From JAPPHA01 sp964291635 (GTDB lineage Bacteria; Pseudomonadota; Alphaproteobacteria; Rhodobacterales; Rhodobacteraceae), in the NCBI GenBank assembly GCA_964291635.2, contig OZ219892.1, positions 310,001-374,000 on the forward strand: DNA of 64,000 nt. Direction: 5' to 3'. The position numbers and the translations under genes were made by a program. The notes beneath the pieces were generated by a model. The model searched no databases. It was not told the DNA's origin and worked only from the letters and a program-made list of their open reading frames with translations. Shown here piece after piece: positions 52,511 to 61,439 of the stretch; position 1 is the stretch's first letter; every line of letters starts with the position of its first letter.

Positions 52511-53611
52511 CTAGATTGATTCTCCGGTCTGGTTGTCGAACAGGTAAAGCCTGTTCATGTCGAATCCGTATTGCCCGCTCGTCATCGGCAGCGTATCGGG
52601 TCCAACGTCGATCGCGGCGGTTACCGGCGTATCGCCGACCCTTGCGGCGAGAAACTGGCTTGACCCGATGTATTCCGCAACATCCACTTCGAGGCGAATT
52701 GGCGCAATGGCAGCATCCCGAGCGCCCCCGGGACTATCCGGGGCGGCAAAGTGCTCGGGCCGCAATCCAATCCTGACCGTGCGCGATGACGTCGTGCGCG
52801 CTCTCGCGGCAAGTTCCGGCGGCAGTGGAAGTTCAAATCCATCCCCGCGCACGGACACCGGATCCGTGCCAGTAATCTCCGCATCGAGGAAATTCATCGA
52901 GGGAGACCCGATGAAGCCGGCCACGAACAGGTTGTCGGGAGAATTGTACACCTCTCTGGGTGTGCCTACCTGCTGGATCCGGCCATCGTCCAGGATCACG
53001 ATTCGATCCGCCATCGTCATCGCCTCGATCTGGTCGTGGGTGACGTAGATCATCGTCCGTTCGAGTCTCTTGTGCAGGATCGACAACTCGGTTCGCATCG
53101 ATGCCCGAAGTTTTGCGTCGAGGTTGGAAAGCGGTTCATCGAACAGGAAACAGTAGGCGTCACGGACGATCGAGCGCCCCATTGCCACACGTTGGCGTTG
53201 CCCGCCCGACAGGTCCCTGGGCTTCCGTTCCAGAAACTCGGTCAGTTCGAGCATTTCGGCCGCCTTGCGCACGCGTTCCCTTATTTCGTCCTTCGGGGTC
53301 CTGCTGAGCCGCAGGGCAAATGACATGTTGGCGGCAACGTTCATGTGCGGATAGAGCGCGTAAGACTGGAACACCATCGCAATGTCGCGGGACTTCGGCG
53401 GCACCCAGGTCACATCGCGTCCGCCAATGTAGATCGTGCCGCTTGTCACGTCCTCCAGTCCTGCAATCATCCTGAGCGTCGTCGACTTGCCGCATCCGGA
53501 CGGGCCGACGATTACCACGAACTCACCTTCTGCGATCGAAAGGTTGAGTTCCGGTATGATGGTTTGCTCTCCGAACCTCTTCACGACGTTCTCCAGCATG
53601 ATTCCGGACAT
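52511..53611 (-). CDS. Carbohydrate ABC transporter ATPase (MalK/UgpC type)
   Basis: 366 residues. The ABC domain has Walker A VGPSGCGKSTTLRMIAGLE, Q-loop MVFQSYALYPHMNV, signature LSGGQRQRVAMGRSIV and Walker B CFLFDEPLSNLDAKLR, with the switch His in YVTHDQIEAMTMAD. A C-terminal regulatory TOBE region follows (VRIGLRPEHFA). It powers uptake of the ligand bound by the Tat-type binding protein at the other end of the operon. Confidence 0.93.
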   Translation of the reverse strand: MSGIMLENVVKRFGEQTIIPELNLSIAEGEFVVIVGPSGCGKSTTLRMIAGLEDVTSGTIYIGGRDVTWVPPKSRDIAMVFQSYALYPHMNVAANMSFALRLSRTPKDEIRERVRKAAEMLELTEFLERKPRDLSGGQRQRVAMGRSIVRDAYCFLFDEPLSNLDAKLRASMRTELSILHKRLERTMIYVTHDQIEAMTMADRIVILDDGRIQQVGTPREVYNSPDNLFVAGFIGSPSMNFLDAEITGTDPVSVRGDGFELPLPPELAARARTTSSRTVRIGLRPEHFAAPDSPGGARDAAIAPIRLEVDVAEYIGSSQFLAARVGDTPVTAAIDVGPDTLPMTSGQYGFDMNRLYLFDNQTGESI

Positions 53612-53730
53612 TCGACCCTCCTCCGTGGTTTTCTGCGGGTCAGCCTGCGACTACGGTCGCCCGATTAGACGGGTATGGCAGGAATGCGCTGCCATCGGAT
53701 CGACAACGCCCATGATTTCGCGCGCCCTGC

Positions 53731-54603
53731 TCATCCCTTCATCCCCGACGTGATGACGTTGTCCATGAAGAAACGTTGCAATATCAGGAAGACGATCAGG
53801 CTCGGAATGATAAGCAGCGTGACCGCCGCGGCCCCCATTCCGTAGTATTGCGTTATATTCGTACTTCCCTGGAGCGATGGCGCAAACTGGTTCAAACCGA
53901 CAGGGAGCGTCCTCACGGAATCCGATGTGCTCATGATCAGCGGCCATAGGTACTGGTTGAAATTTTCCGCAAATGCCAGGATACCGACCGAGACACAGGC
54001 TGGAATTGAAAGCGGAAGCACAACCAGCAAAAACCGCGCCCATAGTCCCGCGCCATCGATCGCTGCGGCGTCCTCCAGTTCACGTGGAATACTCAGGAAA
54101 AACTGCCGGAACAGATAGACGGAAAACGGACCGGCAACCGAGGGCAGAATGATCGACCATCGGTTCCCGACAAGTCCGAACTCCCCCATCATGCGATACA
54201 ACGGTATCAGCATCACCTCGAACGGCATCATGAAGGAAGCGAGAACGAGCCAGAAGAGGAAATTTCGGCCGAAAAATCGCAGGCGCGCAAAGGCGTAGCC
54301 CGCAGCCGCGCCCAACACAAGCGTGAGGAATGTCGACACGATTGCTATGTAGAGGCTGTTGAAGGTCCATTGTCCGATCGGCTTTTCCAAGACCCTCTCA
54401 TAGTGTTCAAGGGAAAACTCGGTGGGAATCCACTGCGGCGGATTGGTCAGTATTTCTCCAGTCGGTTTCAGCGAAGTGAGGATTACCCACAGCAGCGGAA
54501 CAAACCACAGGACCGTGAACAGCAACCCTATCGTGACAATCGTCAAGCGAATGGCGCGTTCGCCCTGCCTGGTAGCCAGCATGCTCACGTCCGATCCGGC
54601 CAT
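53731..54603 (-). CDS. Carbohydrate ABC transporter permease (MalG/UgpE type)
   Basis: 290 residues, six membrane helices. The N-terminal ITIVTIGLLFTVLWFVPLLW begins after a short cytoplasmic part. The EAA loop, contacting the ATPase, is FFLSIPRELEDAAAIDGAG. A GTG at 54606 is an alternative start. The stop of the partner permease lies directly before it, so the two are surely coupled. Confidence 0.9.
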   Translation of the reverse strand: MAGSDVSMLATRQGERAIRLTIVTIGLLFTVLWFVPLLWVILTSLKPTGEILTNPPQWIPTEFSLEHYERVLEKPIGQWTFNSLYIAIVSTFLTLVLGAAAGYAFARLRFFGRNFLFWLVLASFMMPFEVMLIPLYRMMGEFGLVGNRWSIILPSVAGPFSVYLFRQFFLSIPRELEDAAAIDGAGLWARFLLVVLPLSIPACVSVGILAFAENFNQYLWPLIMSTSDSVRTLPVGLNQFAPSLQGSTNITQYYGMGAAAVTLLIIPSLIVFLILQRFFMDNVITSGMKG

Positions 54604-54606
54604 CAC

Positions 54607-55560
54607 TCAGAAGTATTCCTTGTCTGCGCGCAACAGCGTGAAACGCAATATCGTCAGGATCATGATGATCAGAAAGAGGACGACGCCAACCGCAGCCGCC
54701 ATGCCCTGCTCAAATCGCACGAAGCCCTCCTGGAAGATATAGTAGACAACGCTGGTCGAATAATCGCTCGGGCCTCCCTGAGTGATAATATGGATGAGGC
54801 TGAAGACCCGCATTGCCTCAATCAGAGTGATCGTGATCACCAACGAGGAAACCGGGAGCAGAAGCGGAAACGTAACTCTCCAGAACGACTGCCACGCATT
54901 TGCGCCGTCAATACGAGCGGCATCGAGCAGTTCACTTGGAATACTCTGAAGTGCGCCGAGGAAGATCACCATTGCGAATCCTGCCTGCCACCAGGTCGTG
55001 ATGAACGCAATCACCGGCAGAACGAGAACTGGTTCCTTCAGCCAGGCGATGCGGTCCGGCAATCCGAGCATACCGAGCCCCACATTTACCAGGCCAAACT
55101 GCGTCTGAAGCGTCCAGTTCCAGACGATTGCAATAATCGTCGCCGTAAGGACAAATGGCGCAAAGAATACAAGGCGCGAAATGGTATGGGTCGGCAACTT
55201 GCGATTCACATAAACCGCCATTGCCAGACCAACGAAAAAGGACATCGGAACGACGATAATCGAATACTGGAACGTGATGATGAAGGCCCGACGGACCTCG
55301 GAGTTGGTCACCACCTCAACGAAATTCTCGAAACCGATATAGTTCCCCGGTCTCGGTCCAACCCGTGCATCGGTGAAACTTGTCAGTATGCCTAGAAAAA
55401 ACGGATAGATCCTGAAAATCAGGAACACGACCAGAAACGGAATAATAAATGTAAAGGCAAACGGATTCACGCGTCTCATTGCAACGAACCACCGGTGATC
55501 CGGGGATCCGGAGCGCTCCGCAACCCTGTTGTCGGGAGTGATCGGCGTGTAGTTCACCAA
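54607..55560 (-). CDS. Carbohydrate ABC transporter permease (MalF/UgpA type)
   Basis: 317 residues, six membrane helices, starting FAFTFIIPFLVVFLIFRIYP. The EAA loop is ALQSIPSELLDAARIDGANA. It forms the channel with the next gene's product. It lies downstream of the PhyH gene in the same operon. Confidence 0.9.
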   Translation of the reverse strand: MVNYTPITPDNRVAERSGSPDHRWFVAMRRVNPFAFTFIIPFLVVFLIFRIYPFFLGILTSFTDARVGPRPGNYIGFENFVEVVTNSEVRRAFIITFQYSIIVVPMSFFVGLAMAVYVNRKLPTHTISRLVFFAPFVLTATIIAIVWNWTLQTQFGLVNVGLGMLGLPDRIAWLKEPVLVLPVIAFITTWWQAGFAMVIFLGALQSIPSELLDAARIDGANAWQSFWRVTFPLLLPVSSLVITITLIEAMRVFSLIHIITQGGPSDYSTSVVYYIFQEGFVRFEQGMAAAVGVVLFLIIMILTILRFTLLRADKEYF

Positions 55561-55693
55561 CGGCGTATCTCAGGCTCGGCAACCTGACACCCGAAGATGA
55601 AGGAAGGCAGCCTGTCTCCACTTCGCCAGCGGTGTGGTCCGCGGGCGAACGGATCCGATGTCGGACGCCGTGTCTGCCGTGTCCAGGAATTCA

Positions 55694-56589
55694 TCATTGC
55701 CTGACGCCGCCCGGTTCCCAGAACCATTCGTGCCTTTTGATCTTCAGGTCCGGAAACCTGTTCCAGTAGTGCGAAACCGGGCTGTCCCGCCAACCGCTCT
55801 CGATTGCCTCCCAGGAGAACGGTTCGCCCGCGTCACAGAAGTGGGGTTGAAACCACTCCTCGGTTATCACGTGGCTGGTTCCCGTGTAGCGAAAATCAGC
55901 CGAAAGCCGGAGTTTGTCCCGCGTCAGATTGTCTGCCGCGGCATGGACGGTAAGCATTTTGAGCAGCAGGATATCCCCGCACCCGTATGCTGATTGCCGC
56001 CACGAACGACGCGGATCGACCTCAACGATCCTGCCCCGGGGCCGGGCGCCGGTTTCGGCGTGAGAAAACCGGACTTGTGGCTTCCCTCGAGAACCTTCAG
56101 TCCTCCGACTTCCAGCGGCACATCGCCCAGCGGAACCCAGCAGGAGATCGTCTCCGTGGAGCCGCCGACGAATACCCAGTCCTGGTGCGCCGGGGTGCCA
56201 CGCGCATTGTCCCGTGGAAATGCGATCCGCCCGATCGTCTGGGGAAAAGGAAACACTTCCTCCTCGAACAGGGCCTCCATGATGTCGATGATCTTCCGAT
56301 TGAGCTTCAGGTCATGAAACGCCTCCAGTGCCTGAACCCGCGCATAGACGGCCGCGTACTCTTCGTCTGTCTCCATAATGGGTGCACGGTCCGACAATCC
56401 GTCGATCAGTCTTGCGCCGGGGCGCAGCCACCCAGCCTGTTCGCAAATTTCAAGAATTTGGCGTCTGACGTCCAGCACCCTCTCCTCAGGGAGGATATCC
56501 CGGAAAAACAGGTAGCCGTCGGTGCGCAACCGCTTTCGTAGGCCTGCCGGACTACTGAGTAAACCGTTTGATTCTAAAAATGGCGACAT
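55694..56589 (-). pseudogene. PhyH-family Fe(II)/2-oxoglutarate dioxygenase with a frameshift
   Basis: About 298 residues if repaired, start ATG 56589. The first part has RTDGYLFFRDILPEERVLDV and the iron ligands His and Asp in ARGTPAHQDWVFVGGSTETI. The second part, in another frame, has the distal His in KMLTVHAAADNLTRDKLRLS, followed by the Arg-rich SADFRYTG segment. The frames join as GRIVEVDPRRSWRQSAYGCG if one base is added or removed in the C/G runs at 56031-56050. Either a recent mutation or a consensus error. The enzyme would hydroxylate the imported molecule or a derivative. Confidence 0.75.
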
Positions 56590-56722
56590 CTCACCACCCT
56601 GAAATCGAAAAGACCTCCAGGTCTTACAAATGGCGGTATCTCGCCATCCCAGCCGCAATCCACGAGGGGAGGTCGTTGGTCGTCCCCTCGCGGATGAATG
56701 CACCTGGTTTGCCCGCGGCGGT

Positions 56723-58024
56723 CTACATGGCAACGGGTTCCTTTTGCAGGATGCCAGTAAGATGCTCATCGAGGTCGTTGAGGCCTTCGTCCACACTCTT
56801 GGACTTGTCCCAGACCTTGTCAAGCATACGGGTCACCGCACTACTGGCACCACCGTAGACGGAGAATTCCGCCCCCTTCGGATGGGACACATCCCAGAAG
56901 GCATATTGACCGTTCTCCTCGGAACCTCTGAAGTGTTCCTTGTGCGGAGAACTGTTATATCCTTCGAATGCGAGGCCCTCCATCGTCACCGGAATCTGCG
57001 ACGAAGCCACGCCAAATTCCCCTGCACGCTCCACGATGTACTTGTAGATGTTGCCAACGGCTTCCTTGACATCGTCCGGACGACCGTATGGAAGCACCAG
57101 CCCGCTGTATTCGTACATCACGGCCCGCTTGTCTCCCAGGATCGGCATGACATCGGCGCGGAAGTTCAGGTTAGGCTGCTGGAGCGAACTGCCGACAACC
57201 CATGTGCCGGAGTAGAACGTCGATGCCTGACCCGTCAGCCAGTAATCATACCGCTGGGTTATGTTTGGATCGGTGATTTCCCACTCGTAAAGGGAATTCA
57301 GAATGAATTCCGCGGCCTTCCGGCCAGCCTCGTTGTTGAAATTCGTCGCCTTTCCGTCATCGGCGACCATCGAACCGCCGTACTGGTACAGCAGGGCTCC
57401 CCAGATGTTGTTTGGCAGTATCCCTGACCTTGGACAGGAAAACCCCGACTGGATGATGTCGCCGGCGCTGTTCCGCAGCGTCATCTTCTTGCTCCACTCG
57501 ACGAATTCCTCAAGGTTCTCCGGTTCCCGGTCCGTCGGCAGGCCCGCCGTGTCCAGGTGGTCAAGATTGTAGAACAGGACCCACGAGTTCCAGCCGTGCG
57601 GCACCGCGTAGAGCTGTCCGTCCCAGCGGCACCGGTCGAGGATGTGCGGGAGCACCTTGTCGAGCGGATAATCGACCGCGGCCAGCATGTCGTCCATCGG
57701 GTCGAGAGCCCCGATTCCAAGGAAACCTCCCATGTACGGATAGTCGGTCTCGAACATGTCGGGAAGATCGTTGGCACCGTAGGCAGCCGTGAACTTCGTG
57801 TCACCCTCATTCGAGAAATTGTCAAAAGCGACGTCGTACCCGTGTGCTTCGGCGGCACGCTGGCCGAACTCGATGAGGGGATCTCCAGCCGATGCTCCCA
57901 GTCCCAACCAGAACCGCATCTGTCTCAGCGCAAGCGCTTGTTGCGGCGTGAGGCTCAGCGTGGCCGTGCCGATGGCTGCCAGGGACGAATTCCTCAAAAA
58001 CGTCCGTCTCGAAAGTCCATTCAT
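56723..58024 (-). CDS. Extracellular solute-binding protein, Tat-exported (carbohydrate type)
   Basis: About 433 residues. The N-terminus SRRTFLRNSSLAAIG is a twin-arginine signal, so it is exported folded. The mature part is a cluster D/MalE-like fold: AAYGANDLPDMFETDYPYMG, CRWDGQLYAVPHGWNSWVLFY, then FYSGTWVVGSSLQQPN. ATG 58024, second of two adjacent ATGs, is best placed after GGGAGGAG. First gene of the importer operon. The sugar is unknown. Confidence 0.9.
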   Translation of the reverse strand: MNGLSRRTFLRNSSLAAIGTATLSLTPQQALALRQMRFWLGLGASAGDPLIEFGQRAAEAHGYDVAFDNFSNEGDTKFTAAYGANDLPDMFETDYPYMGGFLGIGALDPMDDMLAAVDYPLDKVLPHILDRCRWDGQLYAVPHGWNSWVLFYNLDHLDTAGLPTDREPENLEEFVEWSKKMTLRNSAGDIIQSGFSCPRSGILPNNIWGALLYQYGGSMVADDGKATNFNNEAGRKAAEFILNSLYEWEITDPNITQRYDYWLTGQASTFYSGTWVVGSSLQQPNLNFRADVMPILGDKRAVMYEYSGLVLPYGRPDDVKEAVGNIYKYIVERAGEFGVASSQIPVTMEGLAFEGYNSSPHKEHFRGSEENGQYAFWDVSHPKGAEFSVYGGASSAVTRMLDKVWDKSKSVDEGLNDLDEHLTGILQKEPVAM

Positions 58025-58418
58025 CATTTCTCCTCCCAAATTCCAAATTGATTTCGGTCGCATGCCGCAAAGGAATCCCGAGAGAACCAGCGATCGCTAT
58101 GACCAGTTTTTTGATCCCGCCAGAAAATCCTCTGCGTGGCGACTTCCTCACGGTAGCGACCGTCCTGAGACCTGTCAAGCAGACCAAAACGGAACTTCAT
58201 CGGTGAAGTTCGAAGAGAATGTTATTGTCAGCGAGGTAACTGAATCTGGGCGAGACTCCATGTAACGGTCCTGGCGGAGTTCGTCACACGGAAGGACATT
58301 GGCGGGATCGATCTCCAGTCGTTCGAACTCCCTGTTCCTCGGCGGCATCGGTGGCGTCAACACCGGAAAGCGGTGGTAGATTTTGGTCGGGTTCGTCACA
58401 TCGCTCAGCGTCAACGTG
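58025..58418. other. Leader region of the importer operon
   Basis: 394 bases. On the minus strand, about 58175-58441 can be read as an 88-residue frame containing NREFERLEIDPANVLPCDEL, which looks somewhat protein-like, but its N-terminus reaches into the tandem repeat. I cannot name it. The operon's promoter should also lie here. Confidence 0.3.
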
Positions 58419-58785
58419 GCCAGATCGATGAGAAGCGCCATCAGTCTGTGGACTTGCGGCAGATCAGCGGTGCGATCGGTGTTCCGGCAAGCGAATTCGT
58501 TGACATGACGGTCCCATCGCGACCATCGGCCCGACTTGTACCGATTTCAACCAGGATGAACACATGAACCGCTGCAAGACAACAGGATCCGTCTCATGAT
58601 CACCGCCAGATCGATGAGAAGCGCCATCAGTCTGTGGACTTGCGGCAGATCAGCGGTGCGATCGGTGCGGCAAGCGAATTCGTTGACATGACGGTCCCAT
58701 CGCGACCATCGGCCCGACTTGTACCGATTTCAACCAGGATGAACACATGAACCGCTGCAAGACAACAGGATCCGTCTCATGATCA
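58419..58785. repeat. Tandem duplication, two copies of about 184 bp
   Basis: Copy 1 (58419-58602) and copy 2 (58605-58785) run from GCCAGATCGATGAGAAGC to CCGTCTCATGATCA. They differ only by loss of three bases (TTC in GTGTTCCGG) in copy 2. Such high identity means a recent event. No gene clearly depends on it. The unit ends directly before the mmcB leader. Confidence 0.9.
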
Positions 58786-58874
58786 AGCGGAACGGCCGTC
58801 AATGCCGGAGTAACGTATCGACACTGATTCCGAGTGGATCATTGACAGTTTGTCTACAAATGTTCAAAGGCCGG

Positions 58875-59411
58875 ATGAACATGGAACAGGATCCAGGTCG
58901 GCTTCTTGCCCGTGGCGTCATGCGTCACCTGATGCACCATGGCTTCGTGACAATGGAACAGTTTGTCCCGTCAGCAGGGTTACGTGTCGACGTCATGGCG
59001 CTGGGTCCCAAAGGCGAGTTCTGGATTATCGAATGCAAGTCGGGTTTGGCAGACTTCAGGTCCGACACGAAATGGCATCGCTATCTCGAGTTCTGCGACC
59101 AGTTCTTGTGGGCCGTCGATACTTCGTTTCCGATTGACGTTCTGCCACCGGATACCGGTTTGATCATCGCCGACGGCTTTGATGCGAGTATCGAACGCTG
59201 TGCTCCAGACATCCCTTCCAGTCCGTTGCATGCATCCCGGCGCAAGGCGTTGACTCTGAGATTTGCCCGAACTGCTGCCCAAAGACTACGAGTTGTTCAC
59301 GACCCACCTTCCGTCAGGAGATTTGCTCCGGAAGGCGATCACGATCTTTATCCGGATGGGGCAGCAAGAAGGAATCTTGTCTCCACCCAAGCCTTGGGTC
59401 GAGCTGAGTAG
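58875..59411 (+). CDS. mmcB: MmcB-family DNA repair protein
   Basis: About 178 residues. Family signs are LLARGVMRHLMHHGF, the nuclease-like core LRVDVMALGPKGEFWIIECK (Asp and Glu-x-Lys of a PD-(D/E)XK fold), LADFRSDTKWHRYLEFCDQF and SRRKALTLRFARTAAQRL. MmcB takes part in mitomycin C and DNA damage resistance in alphaproteobacteria. The last 30 residues are unlike the family and may be read-through. The start is uncertain (58860, 58875 and 58881 are possible). Confidence 0.8.
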   Translation: MNMEQDPGRLLARGVMRHLMHHGFVTMEQFVPSAGLRVDVMALGPKGEFWIIECKSGLADFRSDTKWHRYLEFCDQFLWAVDTSFPIDVLPPDTGLIIADGFDASIERCAPDIPSSPLHASRRKALTLRFARTAAQRLRVVHDPPSVRRFAPEGDHDLYPDGAARRNLVSTQALGRAE

Positions 59412-59637
59412 ACAGTTCCGCCGTTTTTTTTGCTGAGTGGTCCGAAATCCTCAAGACCGGCCAACTTCGGCCGGACCAATTTCGATCAGACGTCCTCCGC
59501 AAACGCAAGGCTTGCGCCGAAAGGCGCGGTTTCGAGCCAGAGGACGCGCGTCACGACCTAACTTCACGCGTTTCGTTTCTGAACGCCGGCGGCCTTGCCT
59601 TGCAAAACACACGCCTGAACGTTATTCGTGCAGATGT

Positions 59638-59714
59638 GCCGACGTAGCTCAGTTGGTTAGAGCACTAGATTGTGGATCTAGGGGTCCCCTGTTCGAGTCA
59701 GGGCGTCGGTACCA
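59638..59714 (+). tRNA. tRNA-His (GTG)
   Basis: Complete cloverleaf with encoded CCA. Acceptor GCCGACG pairs with CGTCGGT, D arm GCTC/GAGC, anticodon stem CTAGA/TCTAG with loop TTGTGGA (anticodon GTG), and T arm CCCTG-TTCGAGT-CAGGG. Position 1 is G paired with U72, the discriminator is A73, and there is no encoded G-1:C73 pair. This is the special alphaproteobacterial form of tRNA-His. Confidence 0.95.
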
Positions 59715-59798
59715 TCCCACGACGATGAGGTACTTCTCGGCGCCTCGATAACTTTTTGCCCGAAACCGGAACTGTCTTTGCCATGCCGGACGACCATT

Positions 59799-61346
59799 TC
59801 AGAAATCCGTTGGCGCCCCACCTTGTTCCTTGCGTTTCGCGACGAACTCGCCGAGTTCTTCCCTGATGCCTTCATCCATCGGCGGCGGTTCGAATTCCGC
59901 GAGGATATTCTTCCAGATCCCGTTCGCACGCTGGGCCGTCCAGACCGCGCCATTCCTTTCCCATGCCTCGAAGTTGGTCCAGTCAGACAGGAATGGTGAG
60001 TAGAATGCAGTCTCATATCTGTCCTGCGTGTGCCTGGCTCCAAAAAAGTGACCTCTCGGTCCAACCTCCCTGATCGCATCGACGGCGACGTCGTCGTCGG
60101 TCGTCGAAACGAGCGCCGCATCCATGTAGCGCTCGAACTGCTGAAGGATTTCGCAGTCCATGACGAATTTTTCGTAACTTGCGATAAGACCGCCTTCGAG
60201 CCAGCCCGCAGCATGGTAGACTATATTCACATGCCCCTGAACGGCCGACCACAGGGAATTCATGCTTTCCCACACCGCCTGTCCATCCGGGGCGTTCGCT
60301 GCGCAGGCGTTCGATGCCCTCAGCGGCAGTCCGTAATACCGCGCCATTTGTCCTGAAATCTGGGTAGCCCTCACATATTCCGGCGTACCGAAAGCCGGCG
60401 CTCCCGACTTCATGTCCACATTGGATGTGAACGAACCGATGACGCACGGCGTACCGGGATTGATGCACTGCAAGAGCGCAATCGCGGCCAGACCTTCGGC
60501 CACAAATTGCGTAACCGCCCCGACCATGGTGACGGGAGCCATGGCGCCTGCCAAGGTGAACGGGGAAACAACCACCATTTGTCCCCGACGGGCGCAACGC
60601 ATTGCTCCATCCAGCATCGGATAATCATGTTTCAGTGGAGAGGTCGAATTGATGTTCGTGTACATCCGGGATTCGTCTTCGAATTCCTGGTGCGTCAAAC
60701 CGCCCGCAATCCGAACCATCTCCATGACGTCCTCGACCCGTTCGCGACCAAGTGAATAGGCATGGCACACCTTGTCTGTGGTCAAGAGTTTCGTGTGAAC
60801 GCAATCGAGGTGACGAATGGACGGGTGAATGTCGACAGGTTCAACCGGATACCCGCCGGCGAGATGGATGCAGTTGAAGTACTGCGTCAATTTGAGGAAG
60901 TTTTCGAAGTCTTCGAAATTTCCGACGCGGCGACCCTTGTCGAGGCATAACGCGTTCGGTGGAGACGACACGTTCACGAATACCATGTTGCGGCCGCCTA
61001 TCGTTATCCTCCGTTCCGGATTCCTGGGTGTCACAGTGAACTCGGACGGACAGTTTCCGATCATCTCCATGACCCATTCACGGTCCATTCGAACGTTTTC
61101 GTCGCTGACCCTGCAACCGGCCTGCTTCAGGATTTCGCATGCCTCCGCGTTCAGGAACTCAATGCCGATTTCTTCAAGAATCCTCATGGCTCCATTATGG
61201 ATAGCCAGAACACCGTCTTCGTTTAACGGTTCGGTCGGTGCATCCAGGTTGACCGGTGGATTCCAAGGCATCTGCTCAATGGCACACCTGGCTGTTCTGC
61301 GGGTATTTCCCCGGCGCCCCCCGGAACGTCGCCGTTCTCCAGCCAT
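59799..61346 (-). CDS. Trimethylamine methyltransferase (MttB) family protein, non-pyrrolysine
   Basis: 515 residues from ATG 61346 behind GGGGAG. Family regions: LAIHNGAMRILEEIGIEFLN, then SIRHLDCVHTKLLTTDKVCH, ANAPDGQAVWESMNSLWSAV and AAGWLEGGLIASYEKFVMDC. The frame has no in-frame TAG, so this is a non-pyrrolysine member. Such proteins (for example MtgB-type) demethylate quaternary amines such as glycine betaine or related compounds and pass the methyl to a corrinoid protein. No corrinoid protein gene is next to it here. Confidence 0.85.
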   Translation of the reverse strand: MAGERRRSGGRRGNTRRTARCAIEQMPWNPPVNLDAPTEPLNEDGVLAIHNGAMRILEEIGIEFLNAEACEILKQAGCRVSDENVRMDREWVMEMIGNCPSEFTVTPRNPERRITIGGRNMVFVNVSSPPNALCLDKGRRVGNFEDFENFLKLTQYFNCIHLAGGYPVEPVDIHPSIRHLDCVHTKLLTTDKVCHAYSLGRERVEDVMEMVRIAGGLTHQEFEDESRMYTNINSTSPLKHDYPMLDGAMRCARRGQMVVVSPFTLAGAMAPVTMVGAVTQFVAEGLAAIALLQCINPGTPCVIGSFTSNVDMKSGAPAFGTPEYVRATQISGQMARYYGLPLRASNACAANAPDGQAVWESMNSLWSAVQGHVNIVYHAAGWLEGGLIASYEKFVMDCEILQQFERYMDAALVSTTDDDVAVDAIREVGPRGHFFGARHTQDRYETAFYSPFLSDWTNFEAWERNGAVWTAQRANGIWKNILAEFEPPPMDEGIREELGEFVAKRKEQGGAPTDF

Positions 61347-61439
61347 TGTTTCTCCCCTGATGCGTTCGATGCCAATATCGTCGTCGCCGAAGCCCGTGAC
61401 ATCGTTGAAGCGTGTGCGCACAACGCCCATCAATCAATG

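Noticed and set aside
58850..58876. Possible LexA box before mmcB (TGTC-N7-GTTC)
   Set aside because: Only one half-site is exact, although the gene is damage-related in Caulobacter; not strong enough to call.
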